DNA of 64,000 nt, from assembly GCF_902813185.1 (NCBI RefSeq), contig NZ_LR778301.1, positions 1,054,001 to 1,118,000 on the forward strand. Direction: 5' to 3'. The notes beneath the pieces were generated by a model. That model had not been told where the DNA came from. It worked only from the letters and a program-made list of their open reading frames with translations, and did no database searches. The stretch is from Denitratisoma oestradiolicum. GTDB taxonomy: Bacteria > Pseudomonadota > Gammaproteobacteria > Burkholderiales > Rhodocyclaceae. A program made the position numbers and the translations under genes. Below, one piece after another: positions 42,399 to 49,681 of this stretch. Position 1 is the first letter of the stretch. Each line of letters starts with the position of its first letter.

Positions 42399-42959
42399 TC
42401 AACGGGAACTCAGCATGCGCCGCAGCACATCGTCCCGGTCGATGAAGTGATGCTTCAGGGCGGCGCCGACATGGCCGATCACCAGCCCCAGAAGCAGAAA
42501 GTTGAGGGTCTGGTGCAGCAGCACCAGTTGATCCCCGAGGGGTGGATTCTTGGCCAGCAGGTCGGGAATGGGCAGCACCCCGAACAGCACCACCGGGAAA
42601 CCCTTGGCGGAACTCATCAGCCAGCCGCTGATGGGCACGGCGAACATCAACAGGTAGAGCAGCCAGTGGGTGGCTTCCGCCAGTTGGCGCAGCCGAAGGG
42701 GCATGGTTTCCGGCAAGGCCGGCGGCCTGTGGCCCAGGCGCCAGGCCAGCCGCGCCAGCACCAGCAGGAAGATGCAGACGCCGGTCCACTTGTGCCAGGA
42801 ATAGACCTTCAGCTTCCAGGGGGAGAGGGGCAGGCCCTGCATGTACAGCCCCACCGCGAAGGTGCAGGCGATGGCCAGGGCGATCAGCCAGTGCAGGCGA
42901 ATCGCGGTGGCGGTGTAGCGGGCCGGGGCGAGACCGGATGGGGCAGGATCGGCATTCAT
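42399..42959 (-). CDS. Cytochrome b561
   Basis: A 186-residue di-heme membrane protein with four helices. Candidate heme-ligand His residues are in IRLHWLIALAIACTFAVGL (helix 1), KVYSWHKWTGVCIFLLVLARLAWR (helix 2), ATHWLLYLLMFAVPISGWLM (helix 3) and LHQTLNFLLLGLVIGHVGAALKHHFIDRDDVLRRM (helix 4). It would move electrons between quinol and periplasmic acceptors. Its ATG overlaps the marR stop (ATGA). The frame open to 43145 lies inside marR and is not used. Confidence 0.9.
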   Translation of the reverse strand: MNADPAPSGLAPARYTATAIRLHWLIALAIACTFAVGLYMQGLPLSPWKLKVYSWHKWTGVCIFLLVLARLAWRLGHRPPALPETMPLRLRQLAEATHWLLYLLMFAVPISGWLMSSAKGFPVVLFGVLPIPDLLAKNPPLGDQLVLLHQTLNFLLLGLVIGHVGAALKHHFIDRDDVLRRMLSSR

Positions 42960-43423
42960 GACGTTTCCCCTTCTCCTACCTCCAAGGAGGCGCGGAAGGA
43001 CTTTTTCAGTTGGGCAAGCTGGCGGCGCAGGGTCGCCATCTGGGCATCGGAAAAGCCGGTGAATATCGTGCCCATGTGTTCCAGATGGGCCGGGAAAATG
43101 CGCTCGAACAGCTTCTGCCCCGAGCGGGTGAGCTGGATGACCCAACTGCGGCCATCAGTGCTGGAAGTCTGCCGAACCACCAGCCCCCGGGCCTCCAGCC
43201 GATCCAGCACACCGGTGAGGGTGCCCTTGGTCATCAGGGTCTTCTGCCCCAGTTCCTTGCAGCTCATGCCCTCGGTGTTGCCCAGGGTGGCGATGATGTC
43301 GAACTGGGAAGGCGTCAGCCCCAAGCTGCGGATATGGCCGGCCGAAAAGGCCTCGAAGGCCTGAAAGCATTCGGCCAGCTCGCGGACCAGGGGCAGGAAG
43401 GATTTCTGGGGCATGGTTTTCAC
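42956..43423 (-). CDS. MarR family transcriptional regulator
   Basis: A 155-residue winged-helix regulator (GTG start at 43423, or ATG at 43414). The helix-turn-helix block reads MSCKELGQKTLMTKGTLTGVLDRLEARGLVVRQTSSTDGRSWVIQLT, with the usual D-x-R wing. It is the first gene of the cytochrome b561-YceI-CDGSH operon. Two palindromic boxes overlap its own promoter, which points to autorepression relieved by a small ligand, as is common in MarR proteins. Confidence 0.92.
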   Translation of the reverse strand: MKTMPQKSFLPLVRELAECFQAFEAFSAGHIRSLGLTPSQFDIIATLGNTEGMSCKELGQKTLMTKGTLTGVLDRLEARGLVVRQTSSTDGRSWVIQLTRSGQKLFERIFPAHLEHMGTIFTGFSDAQMATLRRQLAQLKKSFRASLEVGEGETS

Positions 43424-43436
43424 AGCTCTTTGAAGT

Positions 43437-43482
43437 TAGTTCTGATGCGAACTATACATGAATAAAGTTCTAATGCAAACTA
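43437..43482 (-). promoter_or_regulatory. MarR operon promoter with two operator palindromes
   Basis: On the minus strand a -35 TTGCAT (43473-43478) and -10 TATAGT (43451-43456) are spaced 16 bp. TAGTTC-N6-GAACTA (43437-43454) covers the -10 box, and AGTTC-N6-AAACT (43466-43481) covers the -35 box. Both share the core ATGC. Two operators at the promoter elements fit direct repression. Confidence 0.7.
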
Positions 43483-43641
43483 TTTTTGTGGCGTCAGGGA
43501 AAGAGCACGGTTGGATTCAAGACTGGCATGAGTGTGGTTATTTGCCGAGGCGGACTGAGTTCAGCCTAGACGGTTTCCTGCCTGTTTGAAGCCGCCGCCT
43601 GTTGGGTTGCTCGGGCTACAATCCCGGCATACAAGAATGTC

Positions 43642-43853
43642 ATGGAGTTGGCGGTGGAATTTTTTGCGCATGTCAAACAGGGGTGGATGGGCGATTGGGA
43701 ATTCCATGCGCTGGGCTCTGGCACGACCTGGGCAAATATCAGACTGAATTCCAGCAATACATCCGCTCGGCAAGCGGCTTCGACGCCCATATCGAAACCG
43801 CGCCCGGCAAGGTCAAACATGCGATTGCCGGCTTTGCTCCCTCGAAAAAATAG
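43642..43853 (+). pseudogene. Remnant of CRISPR-associated Cas3 HD nuclease domain
   Basis: The first 24 codons read MELAVEFFAHVKQGWMGDWEFHAL, the normal beginning of a Cas3 N-terminal HD domain. At about 43710 the sequence jumps to another frame reading GLWHDLGKYQTEFQQYIRS and FDAHIETAPGKVKHAIAG, the HD-motif region with metal-binding His-Asp. About 25 codons and the frame are lost at the junction. The rest of Cas3 is missing and the frame stops at 43853. It is a decayed piece of a type I CRISPR-Cas locus. Confidence 0.75.
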
Positions 43854-43963
43854 TGAGCAGGCATATCTGATGAGCTTTGCGGGGTCTATCTTGCCGGTAA
43901 CGCAACAACCGAAAGCATCCTGTGACTTCAACGGACAACCCGGAACGATTCATTGCGCATCCC

Positions 43964-44000
43964 ATCACGCCCCTCGGCAACGAGGGGCGAGGATTGAAAC
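43964..44000 (+). CRISPR. Orphan CRISPR-like repeat
   Basis: A 37-nt unit with an 8-bp stem (CGCCCCTC/GAGGGGCG, loop GGCAAC) and the typical 3-prime end GGATTGAAAC. Only one copy is present: no second repeat follows within the next 100 bp. It lies 110 bp after the Cas3 remnant, so it is most likely the last trace of a deleted array. Confidence 0.6.
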
Positions 44001-44112
44001 CTGTCTTCCCGTAGGAAATTGAAGCGATGTCGCTGCGCCGAACTACAATGATCTGGTCGAGTTAAACCGGCACATACAGGCAAGGCGTGGTCTGTCACAA
44101 GGAGCGTGGATC

Positions 44113-44910
44113 ATGGTCAATTCCGTTTCTCCGTCCTTCAATAATCTGAATCAGGCCGAGCAGGCCCTGGCCAAATCCCTCACCCGGCTGGGTACGGCTT
44201 CCCGGATCAATTCCGCCAAGGATGACGCCGCAGGTCTGGCGATTGCCTCGGCCATGACGGCCCAGTTGGGGTCGGGCAATCAGTCGCTGCGCAATGTCAA
44301 TGACGCCCAGTCCTTGATGGAGACGGCCGGTGGCGCCTTGAGCCAGGTGGGCGATACCCTGCAACGCATGCGCGAGCTGGCGGTGCAGGCCGCCAATGGC
44401 ACCAATGCCGCCAGTGACCGGCAGGCCCTACAGGCCGAGTTTTCCCAGTTGGGCGAGAGCCTGAATCAGATTTCGGGAAGCACCCAGTTCAACGGGCAGA
44501 CACTCCTTGACGGCAGTTTCAGCGGCCAGGTGCAGAATGGTCCCGAGGCCGGTAATAGTCGTGCCTTGAGTCTGGGTAATGTGTCCACCCAGGGCCTGGG
44601 TCTCGCCGGTGCCGAGTTGGGTTCGACGGAAGGCGCCAGCAATGCCATCGAGGCCATCGATCGGGCCATTGCCAGCGTTGGCGCCCAACAGGGCGATGTG
44701 GGGGCGACCCAGGCCAGTCTCAGTTCGACAGCCGCCAGTCTGGCCGGCACCTACGAGAATCTGGCTGCTGCCCGGAGCCGTATCGCCGACACCGACTACG
44801 GTGCCGAAACCGCCAGCCTGGCCCAGAACAGCGTCCGGCAACAGGCGGCCCTGCGGGCGGTGGCGGCCTACGATGCCATGCAGGCCAGCAAGCTGGACCT
44901 GCTGAAGTAG
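44113..44910 (+). CDS. Short flagellin
   Basis: A 265-residue flagellin, consisting of the conserved ends only. The N-terminal D0/D1 part has the family blocks SLTRLGTASRINSAKDDAAGLAIASAMTAQ and RMRELAVQAANGTNAASDRQALQAEFSQLGESLNQISGSTQFNG. The C-terminal part has ENLAAARSRIADTDYGAETASLAQNSVRQQAALRAVAAYDAMQASKLDLL. The variable D2/D3 region is almost absent. AAGGAG lies upstream. No other flagellar gene is nearby, so it is an orphan, possibly a secondary or non-motility flagellin. Confidence 0.9.
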   Translation: MVNSVSPSFNNLNQAEQALAKSLTRLGTASRINSAKDDAAGLAIASAMTAQLGSGNQSLRNVNDAQSLMETAGGALSQVGDTLQRMRELAVQAANGTNAASDRQALQAEFSQLGESLNQISGSTQFNGQTLLDGSFSGQVQNGPEAGNSRALSLGNVSTQGLGLAGAELGSTEGASNAIEAIDRAIASVGAQQGDVGATQASLSSTAASLAGTYENLAAARSRIADTDYGAETASLAQNSVRQQAALRAVAAYDAMQASKLDLLK

Positions 44911-45064
44911 GTTCTGGTCGCGGCGGCTTCAGGGAAGCTGAAATTACCCTTAAAACCTCAGTTGAACACGGCCAAGCCCTTCGCCACGACCGCTACTCGG
45001 GCTGCTAGGGCGAACGGATCCCTCACTTTCCAGGTGCGCGGTGTTTGTGAACTCAGGCGAACGG

Positions 45065-45649
45065 TCAAGGAGATGGCCCCGGCCGCAGGTCTTCCGGCCG
45101 GTTCAGGTTGGCGAAGGCGGCCTCGTCGGGGAACAGTACCTGCCGGGCGTTTTCCTGGGTCAGCCATCCCTGTACTTTGCGGCCGCCTTCATTCAGATAG
45201 CGTTCCAGGGAGGGGAGTACTTCCCGTCGCAGCAGCAGCGTGGTGGCGTGGACCCGTTGGGTGGTGGCGGCCACGGCCACAGTGGGGGCTCCGGGTTCTT
45301 CCAGGGCGGCAAGCAGTCGTGCCACCAGGTCCGGGGGAAAGTCCGGTACATCGCAGGGCACGGCCATCAGGAAGGACGTGGTGCAGGCATGAAGGCCGGC
45401 CTGAATGCCCGCCAGGGGGCCGGCGTAGTCGGGCATCCGGTCGGCCAGCACGGGTGCGCCCAGCGCCGCGTATTGCTCGGGATGGCGGTTGGCGCTGATC
45501 AGCAGGGGCCCTACCTGGGGCGCCAGGCCTTGCAGCACGATGGCCGCCAGGGGACGGCCATTCCTCAGCAGCAGGCCCTTGTCGGCGCCACCCATGCGTC
45601 GGCCCATTCCACCGGCCAGGACCAGGCCGGTCACGTCTGCGGCGGCCAT
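45065..45649 (-). CDS. mobA: Molybdenum cofactor guanylyltransferase MobA
   Basis: A 194-residue enzyme that joins GMP to molybdopterin to make the guanine dinucleotide cofactor. The nucleotide-binding motif VLAGGMGRRMGGADKGLLLRNGRPL is at the N-terminus. The PDYAGPLAGIQAGL and VPCDVPDFPPDLV blocks follow, as in all MobA proteins. The start MAAADVTGLV at 45649 lies 2 bp after moaA, so the genes form a molybdenum-cofactor operon. The longer frame to 45874 lies inside moaA. Confidence 0.92.
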   Translation of the reverse strand: MAAADVTGLVLAGGMGRRMGGADKGLLLRNGRPLAAIVLQGLAPQVGPLLISANRHPEQYAALGAPVLADRMPDYAGPLAGIQAGLHACTTSFLMAVPCDVPDFPPDLVARLLAALEEPGAPTVAVAATTQRVHATTLLLRREVLPSLERYLNEGGRKVQGWLTQENARQVLFPDEAAFANLNRPEDLRPGPSP

Positions 45650-45651
45650 CG

Positions 45652-46671
45652 TCAGCCGCCGATGTAGGACATTTCGATCTTGCGCTGGGCCGCGGTTTCC
45701 GCCGTGCGGATTTCCGAATAGTGGTCGCCCCGGGCCTGCCAGAGGGCGGTCATCCAGGCGCTGATCTGGGTGTCGGTCTGGCCGCTGCGGATCAGTTCCC
45801 GCAGGTCGTGGCCGCTTTCGGCAAAGAGACAGGTGTAGAGCTTGCCTTCGGTTGACAGGCGGAGCCGGGTGCAACTGGAGCAGAAGGCACGTGTCACCGA
45901 GGAAACGACGCCGATTTCGCCGGTGCCATCCTGGTAGCGCCAGCGCTGGGCCACCTCGCCTGGGTAGTTGGAGTCGATGGGCTCCAGGGGGAACTCGGCA
46001 TGGATGCGGCGAATCACTTCCTCGGAGGGCAGCACCTCGTCCATCTTCCAGCCGTTGGAACTGCCCACGTCCATGAATTCTATGAACCGCATGATGTGGC
46101 CGCTGCCCCGGAAATGCCGGGCCAGGGGCACGATGGCCTGGTCGTTGGTGCCCCGCTTGACCACCATGTTGACCTTGACCGGGGCCAGGCCTACCCGGCC
46201 TGCAGCTTCGATGCCTTCCAGCACCTGGGCGACGGGAAAGTCCACGTCGTTCATCAGGCGGAAGGTGGTGTCGTCCAGGGCATCCAGACTGACGGTGACC
46301 CGGTGCAGGCCCGCGTCCTTGAGGCTTTGCGCCTTCCGGGCCAGGATGGAGCCGTTGGTGGTGAGGGTCAGTTCCAGGCCGGGGATGACTGCCAGCATTT
46401 CGATCAGTTCCTCGATGCGATGGCGCAGCAGGGGCTCGCCGCCGGTGAGGCGGATCTTGCTCACCCCCAGGTCGACGAAGAGCCGGGCGATGCGGACGAT
46501 CTCCTCGAAACTCAGCAGTTCCTTGCGGGGCAGGAAAGGGTAGTCACGGCCGAAGACAGTCTTCGGCATGCAGTAGAGGCAGCGGAAATTGCAGCGGTCG
46601 GTGACCGAGATCCGCAGATCCCGCACGGGGCGGCCACGGGTGTCGAGTAGCGGGGAATGGGGCGCGTTCAT
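45652..46671 (-). CDS. moaA: GTP 3',8-cyclase MoaA
   Basis: A 339-residue radical SAM enzyme for the first step of molybdenum cofactor synthesis. The N-terminal cluster motif is CNFRCLYC ([14 protein letters not shown]), the C-terminal second cluster is [21 protein letters not shown], and the protein ends in the functionally required YIGG. All key residues are in place. It is followed directly by mobA and is divergent from the CNNM-type transporter gene. Confidence 0.95.
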   Translation of the reverse strand: MNAPHSPLLDTRGRPVRDLRISVTDRCNFRCLYCMPKTVFGRDYPFLPRKELLSFEEIVRIARLFVDLGVSKIRLTGGEPLLRHRIEELIEMLAVIPGLELTLTTNGSILARKAQSLKDAGLHRVTVSLDALDDTTFRLMNDVDFPVAQVLEGIEAAGRVGLAPVKVNMVVKRGTNDQAIVPLARHFRGSGHIMRFIEFMDVGSSNGWKMDEVLPSEEVIRRIHAEFPLEPIDSNYPGEVAQRWRYQDGTGEIGVVSSVTRAFCSSCTRLRLSTEGKLYTCLFAESGHDLRELIRSGQTDTQISAWMTALWQARGDHYSEIRTAETAAQRKIEMSYIGG

Positions 46672-46754
46672 GGGATGGGATCATAACGGAGTCTCCCGGC
46701 CGTGGGAGCGCCCGGTGACTTACAATGAACCATCCTGATCACCCTGTCTGCTCC

Positions 46755-48074
46755 ATGGAAATTATCTTCCTGATCACCTTGGTCCTGCTCAATGGACTGT
46801 TCGCCATGTCCGAGGTTGCCCTGCTCACCGCCCGCCGTGCCCGGTTGGTGAAGCGGGCCGAGGAGGGTGACAAGGGAGCGGAGGTGGCCATCAGGCTCGG
46901 CGAGCAGCCCACCCGTTTCCTGTCTACCATCCAGATCGGCATTACTTCCATCGGCATCCTCAACGGTATTGTCGGCGAGGCGGTGCTGGCCAAGCCTCTT
47001 TCGGTCTGGCTGCTGTCCCTGGGTCTGGACGATGAAGCCAGCCGGATCACAGCCACTGGTCTGGTGGTGGTGGTGATCACCTATGTTTCCATCGTCGTCG
47101 GCGAACTGGTACCCAAGCGCCTGGGGCAGTTCAATCCGGAGGGCACGGCACGCCTGGTGGCGCGGCCGATGCTGGCCCTGGCGGTGGCCACCCAACCTTT
47201 CGTGCGATTACTGTCCGCATCCACCGATACCCTCCTGCGCCTGATGGGCAGGCGCCAACTGGACAATGCCGGTGTGACCGAGGAGGAGATACACGCCATG
47301 CTGGAAGAGGGTTCCGAGTCCGGCGTGATCGAACGTCAGGAACACCAGATGGTGCGCAACGTGTTCCGGCTGGATGACCGTCAACTTGCGTCCCTGATGA
47401 TTCCCCGGGCCGATATCGTCTACCTGGACGTGAATCTCCCCCTGGAAGAGAATCTGAAGCGAGTGGTGGAAACCGAGCATTCCCGCTTCCCGGTCTGCCG
47501 GGGCGGTCTGGACGAGGTGCTGGGGGTGATCAACGCCAAGCAGTTGCTCAACCAGACCCTGGGGGGGGGCAAGGTCAGTCTGGCGGCCCGTCTACACCCT
47601 GGCGTCTTCGTGCCGGAGTCCCTCACCGGCATGGACCTCCTGGGGCACTTCCGTGCCTCCGGTACGCAACTGGTGCTGGTGATCGACGAATACGGCGAGG
47701 TCCAGGGGCTGGTGACCCTTCAGGACGTGCTGGAAGCCGTGACTGGCGAATTCAAGCCCCGCAACCAGGAGGACGCCTGGGCCGTGCAGCGGGAGGACGG
47801 CTCCTGGTTGCTGGACGGCCTGATCCCGATCCCCGAATTCAAGGACCGGCTGGGCCTCAAAACCGTGCCGGACGAGGACAAGGGCCGCTACCATACCCTG
47901 AGCGGCCTGATCATGTGGCTGTTGGGACGTCTGCCCCAGACCGCCGATGTGGCCACCTGGGACGGCTGGCGCCTGGAGGTGGTGGATCTGGACGGCAAGC
48001 GCATCGACAAGGTGCTGGCGAGTCGCATTTCGGAAGAAGAGGCCGAGGCCGATGCGGAGACAAGGCCGGGTTAA
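46755..48074 (+). CDS. CNNM/HlyC-CorC family membrane transporter
   Basis: A 439-residue protein with an N-terminal DUF21 membrane domain (MEIIFLITLVLLNGLFAMSEVALLTARRARL, then IQIGITSIGILNGIVGEAVLA). A tandem CBS domain pair follows at about 200-330 (LMIPRADIVYLDVNLPLEENLKRVVETEHSRFPVCR and VLVIDEYGEVQGLVTLQDVLEAVTGEF), then a CorC/HlyC C-terminal domain. Family members export magnesium or cobalt, or protect against metal stress. The start at 46755 is chosen over an ATG 30 bases upstream because MEIIFLI is the family N-terminus. Confidence 0.92.
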   Translation: MEIIFLITLVLLNGLFAMSEVALLTARRARLVKRAEEGDKGAEVAIRLGEQPTRFLSTIQIGITSIGILNGIVGEAVLAKPLSVWLLSLGLDDEASRITATGLVVVVITYVSIVVGELVPKRLGQFNPEGTARLVARPMLALAVATQPFVRLLSASTDTLLRLMGRRQLDNAGVTEEEIHAMLEEGSESGVIERQEHQMVRNVFRLDDRQLASLMIPRADIVYLDVNLPLEENLKRVVETEHSRFPVCRGGLDEVLGVINAKQLLNQTLGGGKVSLAARLHPGVFVPESLTGMDLLGHFRASGTQLVLVIDEYGEVQGLVTLQDVLEAVTGEFKPRNQEDAWAVQREDGSWLLDGLIPIPEFKDRLGLKTVPDEDKGRYHTLSGLIMWLLGRLPQTADVATWDGWRLEVVDLDGKRIDKVLASRISEEEAEADAETRPG

Positions 48075-48125
48075 GCGACAAGGGGGCTGCTAAACGCTTC
48101 AGCTCCCCACATCAGGAGTCGGGCC

Positions 48126-48680
48126 TTGAATTCAATACACGCTATGCCGGACACAGTCCTCGATTTCTGGTTCAAGGAGACTGCGCCCAGGCAGTGGTGG
48201 ATCAAATCGGAGGATTTCGACCGGTTGATCGAGTCACGTTTCGGCGGCTTGCTTGACGCGGCTGAAAACTGCGAGCTTTATGGCTGGCGCGAGACGGCGG
48301 GGGGGCGTCTCGCCGAGATCATTGTTCTGGACCAGTTTTCACGCAATATTCATCGGGACAACCCGCGGGCATTTGCCAACGACCGGCTTGCTCTTGCCCT
48401 CGCGCAGACAGCCGTTGCCCTGAAGGCCGACCTGGAACTGGATGCTACCCAACGAGCCTTCCTCTATATGCCCTATATGCATAGCGAGTCCCCTTTGATT
48501 CATCAACTTGCGGTTGCGCTGTTCAGCCAGGCGGGGATGGAAGGGAACCTTGAGTTCGAGCTTCGGCACAAGGCAATCATCGATCGTTTTGGTCGTTATC
48601 CGCACCGGAACGCCACCCTGGGGCGTTCGTCAACGCCGGAAGAGATCGAGTTTCTCAAAACGCCCGGTTCGTCATTCTGA
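48126..48680 (+). CDS. DUF924 family protein
   Basis: A 184-residue helical protein. The DUF924 blocks are present: VLDFWFKETAPRQWWIKSEDFDRLIESRF, LAEIIVLDQFSRNIHRDNPRAFANDRLAL and YMPYMHSESPLIHQLAVALF. Its function is unknown; the fold is TPR-like. The TTG start at 48126 has AGGAG 7 bases upstream; an ATG six codons later is a possible alternative. It converges with the AhpD-like gene. Confidence 0.88.
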   Translation: MNSIHAMPDTVLDFWFKETAPRQWWIKSEDFDRLIESRFGGLLDAAENCELYGWRETAGGRLAEIIVLDQFSRNIHRDNPRAFANDRLALALAQTAVALKADLELDATQRAFLYMPYMHSESPLIHQLAVALFSQAGMEGNLEFELRHKAIIDRFGRYPHRNATLGRSSTPEEIEFLKTPGSSF

Positions 48681-48683
48681 ACG

Positions 48684-48712
48684 GTGACAAGTCCCTTATT
48701 CAGTAGGGTGTC
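48684..48712. terminator. Hairpin between convergent genes
   Basis: GTGACA...TGTCAC (48684-48689 and 48707-48712) with an inner CCCT/AGGG pair forms a two-step stem between the DUF924 stop and the opposing AhpD-like gene end. No T-run is present, so it is a weak bidirectional terminator candidate. Confidence 0.4.
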
Positions 48713-49194
48713 ACTGCATTCAGGGTGAGCTGGCAGGCTTGTCCCACATCCAGGACCCGGGCTGTACGTCCGGCCCCCAGCCAGAGGGAACAGCAGACCG
48801 CCAGACTGCTGATTTCCGTATCGCTGAAGTGCCTGTGGAATTTGCTCCAGAAATCATCATCTGCTGCCAGCCCGAGATGATCCTGGGCGAAGCGTTCAGC
48901 GTACTCAATGGCCAGGCGTTCCCGATCATTGAAGCCGGACCAGGTTCGCCATTGGGGGATATGGTGGTAAAAGTCGTCATCAATCCCGAACTCACCGGCC
49001 TTGGCCTGACGAGCATTGCGGCAGGTGTGGCAGTCGTTGGCGATGGCAATGCGCATGCGGGCTGCCTCGAGGATGCGCATGGGCAGGCCGCTTGCCGTGT
49101 ACACCGCATTGCCCAGCGCGGACAAGCCTTGCCCCAGGGCCGGGTTCAGCTTGAGCCAATCGCTGACGGTATCTTCCATTTCGATGCGGGGCAT
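48700..49194 (-). CDS. Carboxymuconolactone decarboxylase / AhpD-like protein
   Basis: A 164-residue helical protein of the AhpD superfamily. The redox pair is ANDCHTCRNAR (Cys-x2-Cys with the preceding His partner region), and AIEYAERFAQDHLGLAADDDFW carries the Glu-rich helix. Such proteins act as peroxidase-associated disulfide reductases or decarboxylases; the CxxC supports a redox role. GAGGAG lies upstream of the start MPRIEMEDT. The frame open to 49347 overlaps the neighbouring DUF454 gene and is not used. Confidence 0.85.
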   Translation of the reverse strand: MPRIEMEDTVSDWLKLNPALGQGLSALGNAVYTASGLPMRILEAARMRIAIANDCHTCRNARQAKAGEFGIDDDFYHHIPQWRTWSGFNDRERLAIEYAERFAQDHLGLAADDDFWSKFHRHFSDTEISSLAVCCSLWLGAGRTARVLDVGQACQLTLNAVTPY

Positions 49195-49258
49195 GTCGTT
49201 TTCTCCTCTGCGATTGATATTTTCGCCAGTGTAACGAATGGACAGCGAGCTTCCGCCG

Positions 49259-49681
49259 CTAACGCGGATCGGTTTTTTCTTGTGGTGGGTCCAGGGGCCG
49301 TACCGGCACCCGCCATAGAGTGATTCCCGCCACGGCGACGAGGGCAAGCAGCATCAGGCGATGCCAGGGAGAGGCCATCATCAGGAGGGAACCGGTGACG
49401 GAAATTCCCATCAGCGCGAAGGCCCAGGCCTTGACGCGACGATCCATGGCACGGTACTCCTCCCACTCCCGGATGATGGGACCGGCCAGGGGACTCCGCA
49501 GCAGCCAGTCGTGGATATGGGTGGAGCCCCGGGCGAAGCAGGCGGCGGCCAGCAGCACGAAGGGTGTGGTGGGCAGCACAGGCAACACTGCGCCGATCAG
49601 TCCCAACAGCAGGGCCACCGTGCCGGCGCCCAGGTAAATCCAGCGCACCCAGCGGGAATCGTGGAGTCGCGGCCTATCCAC
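49259..49681 (-). CDS. DUF454 (YbaN-like) inner-membrane protein
   Basis: A 140-residue protein with three to four hydrophobic segments. DUF454 hallmarks are the first helix with LLGLIGAVLPVLPTTPFVLLAAACFARGS and the following HDWLLRSPLAGPIIREWEEYRAMDRRVK. The role is unknown. Its start overlaps the end of the P-type ATPase gene by 8 bases, so the two are coupled, which hints at a shared function in ion or envelope homeostasis. Confidence 0.9.
   Translation of the reverse strand: MDRPRLHDSRWVRWIYLGAGTVALLLGLIGAVLPVLPTTPFVLLAAACFARGSTHIHDWLLRSPLAGPIIREWEEYRAMDRRVKAWAFALMGISVTGSLLMMASPWHRLMLLALVAVAGITLWRVPVRPLDPPQEKTDPR

Noticed and set aside
44001..44030. GAAATTGAAGC as a second, degenerate CRISPR repeat
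   Set aside because: It lies only 25 bp after the first repeat and lacks the stem, so it cannot be a repeat-spacer-repeat unit.
44040..44112. Sigma-28 promoter before the flagellin
   Set aside because: TTAAAC and AGGCAAGG are present, but the second does not fit GCCGATAA well enough.
48690..48706. TTATTCAGTAGGG resembling the MITE terminal repeat
   Set aside because: Only a short gapped match; no second inverted copy or target duplication nearby. It is better explained as part of the hairpin between convergent genes.
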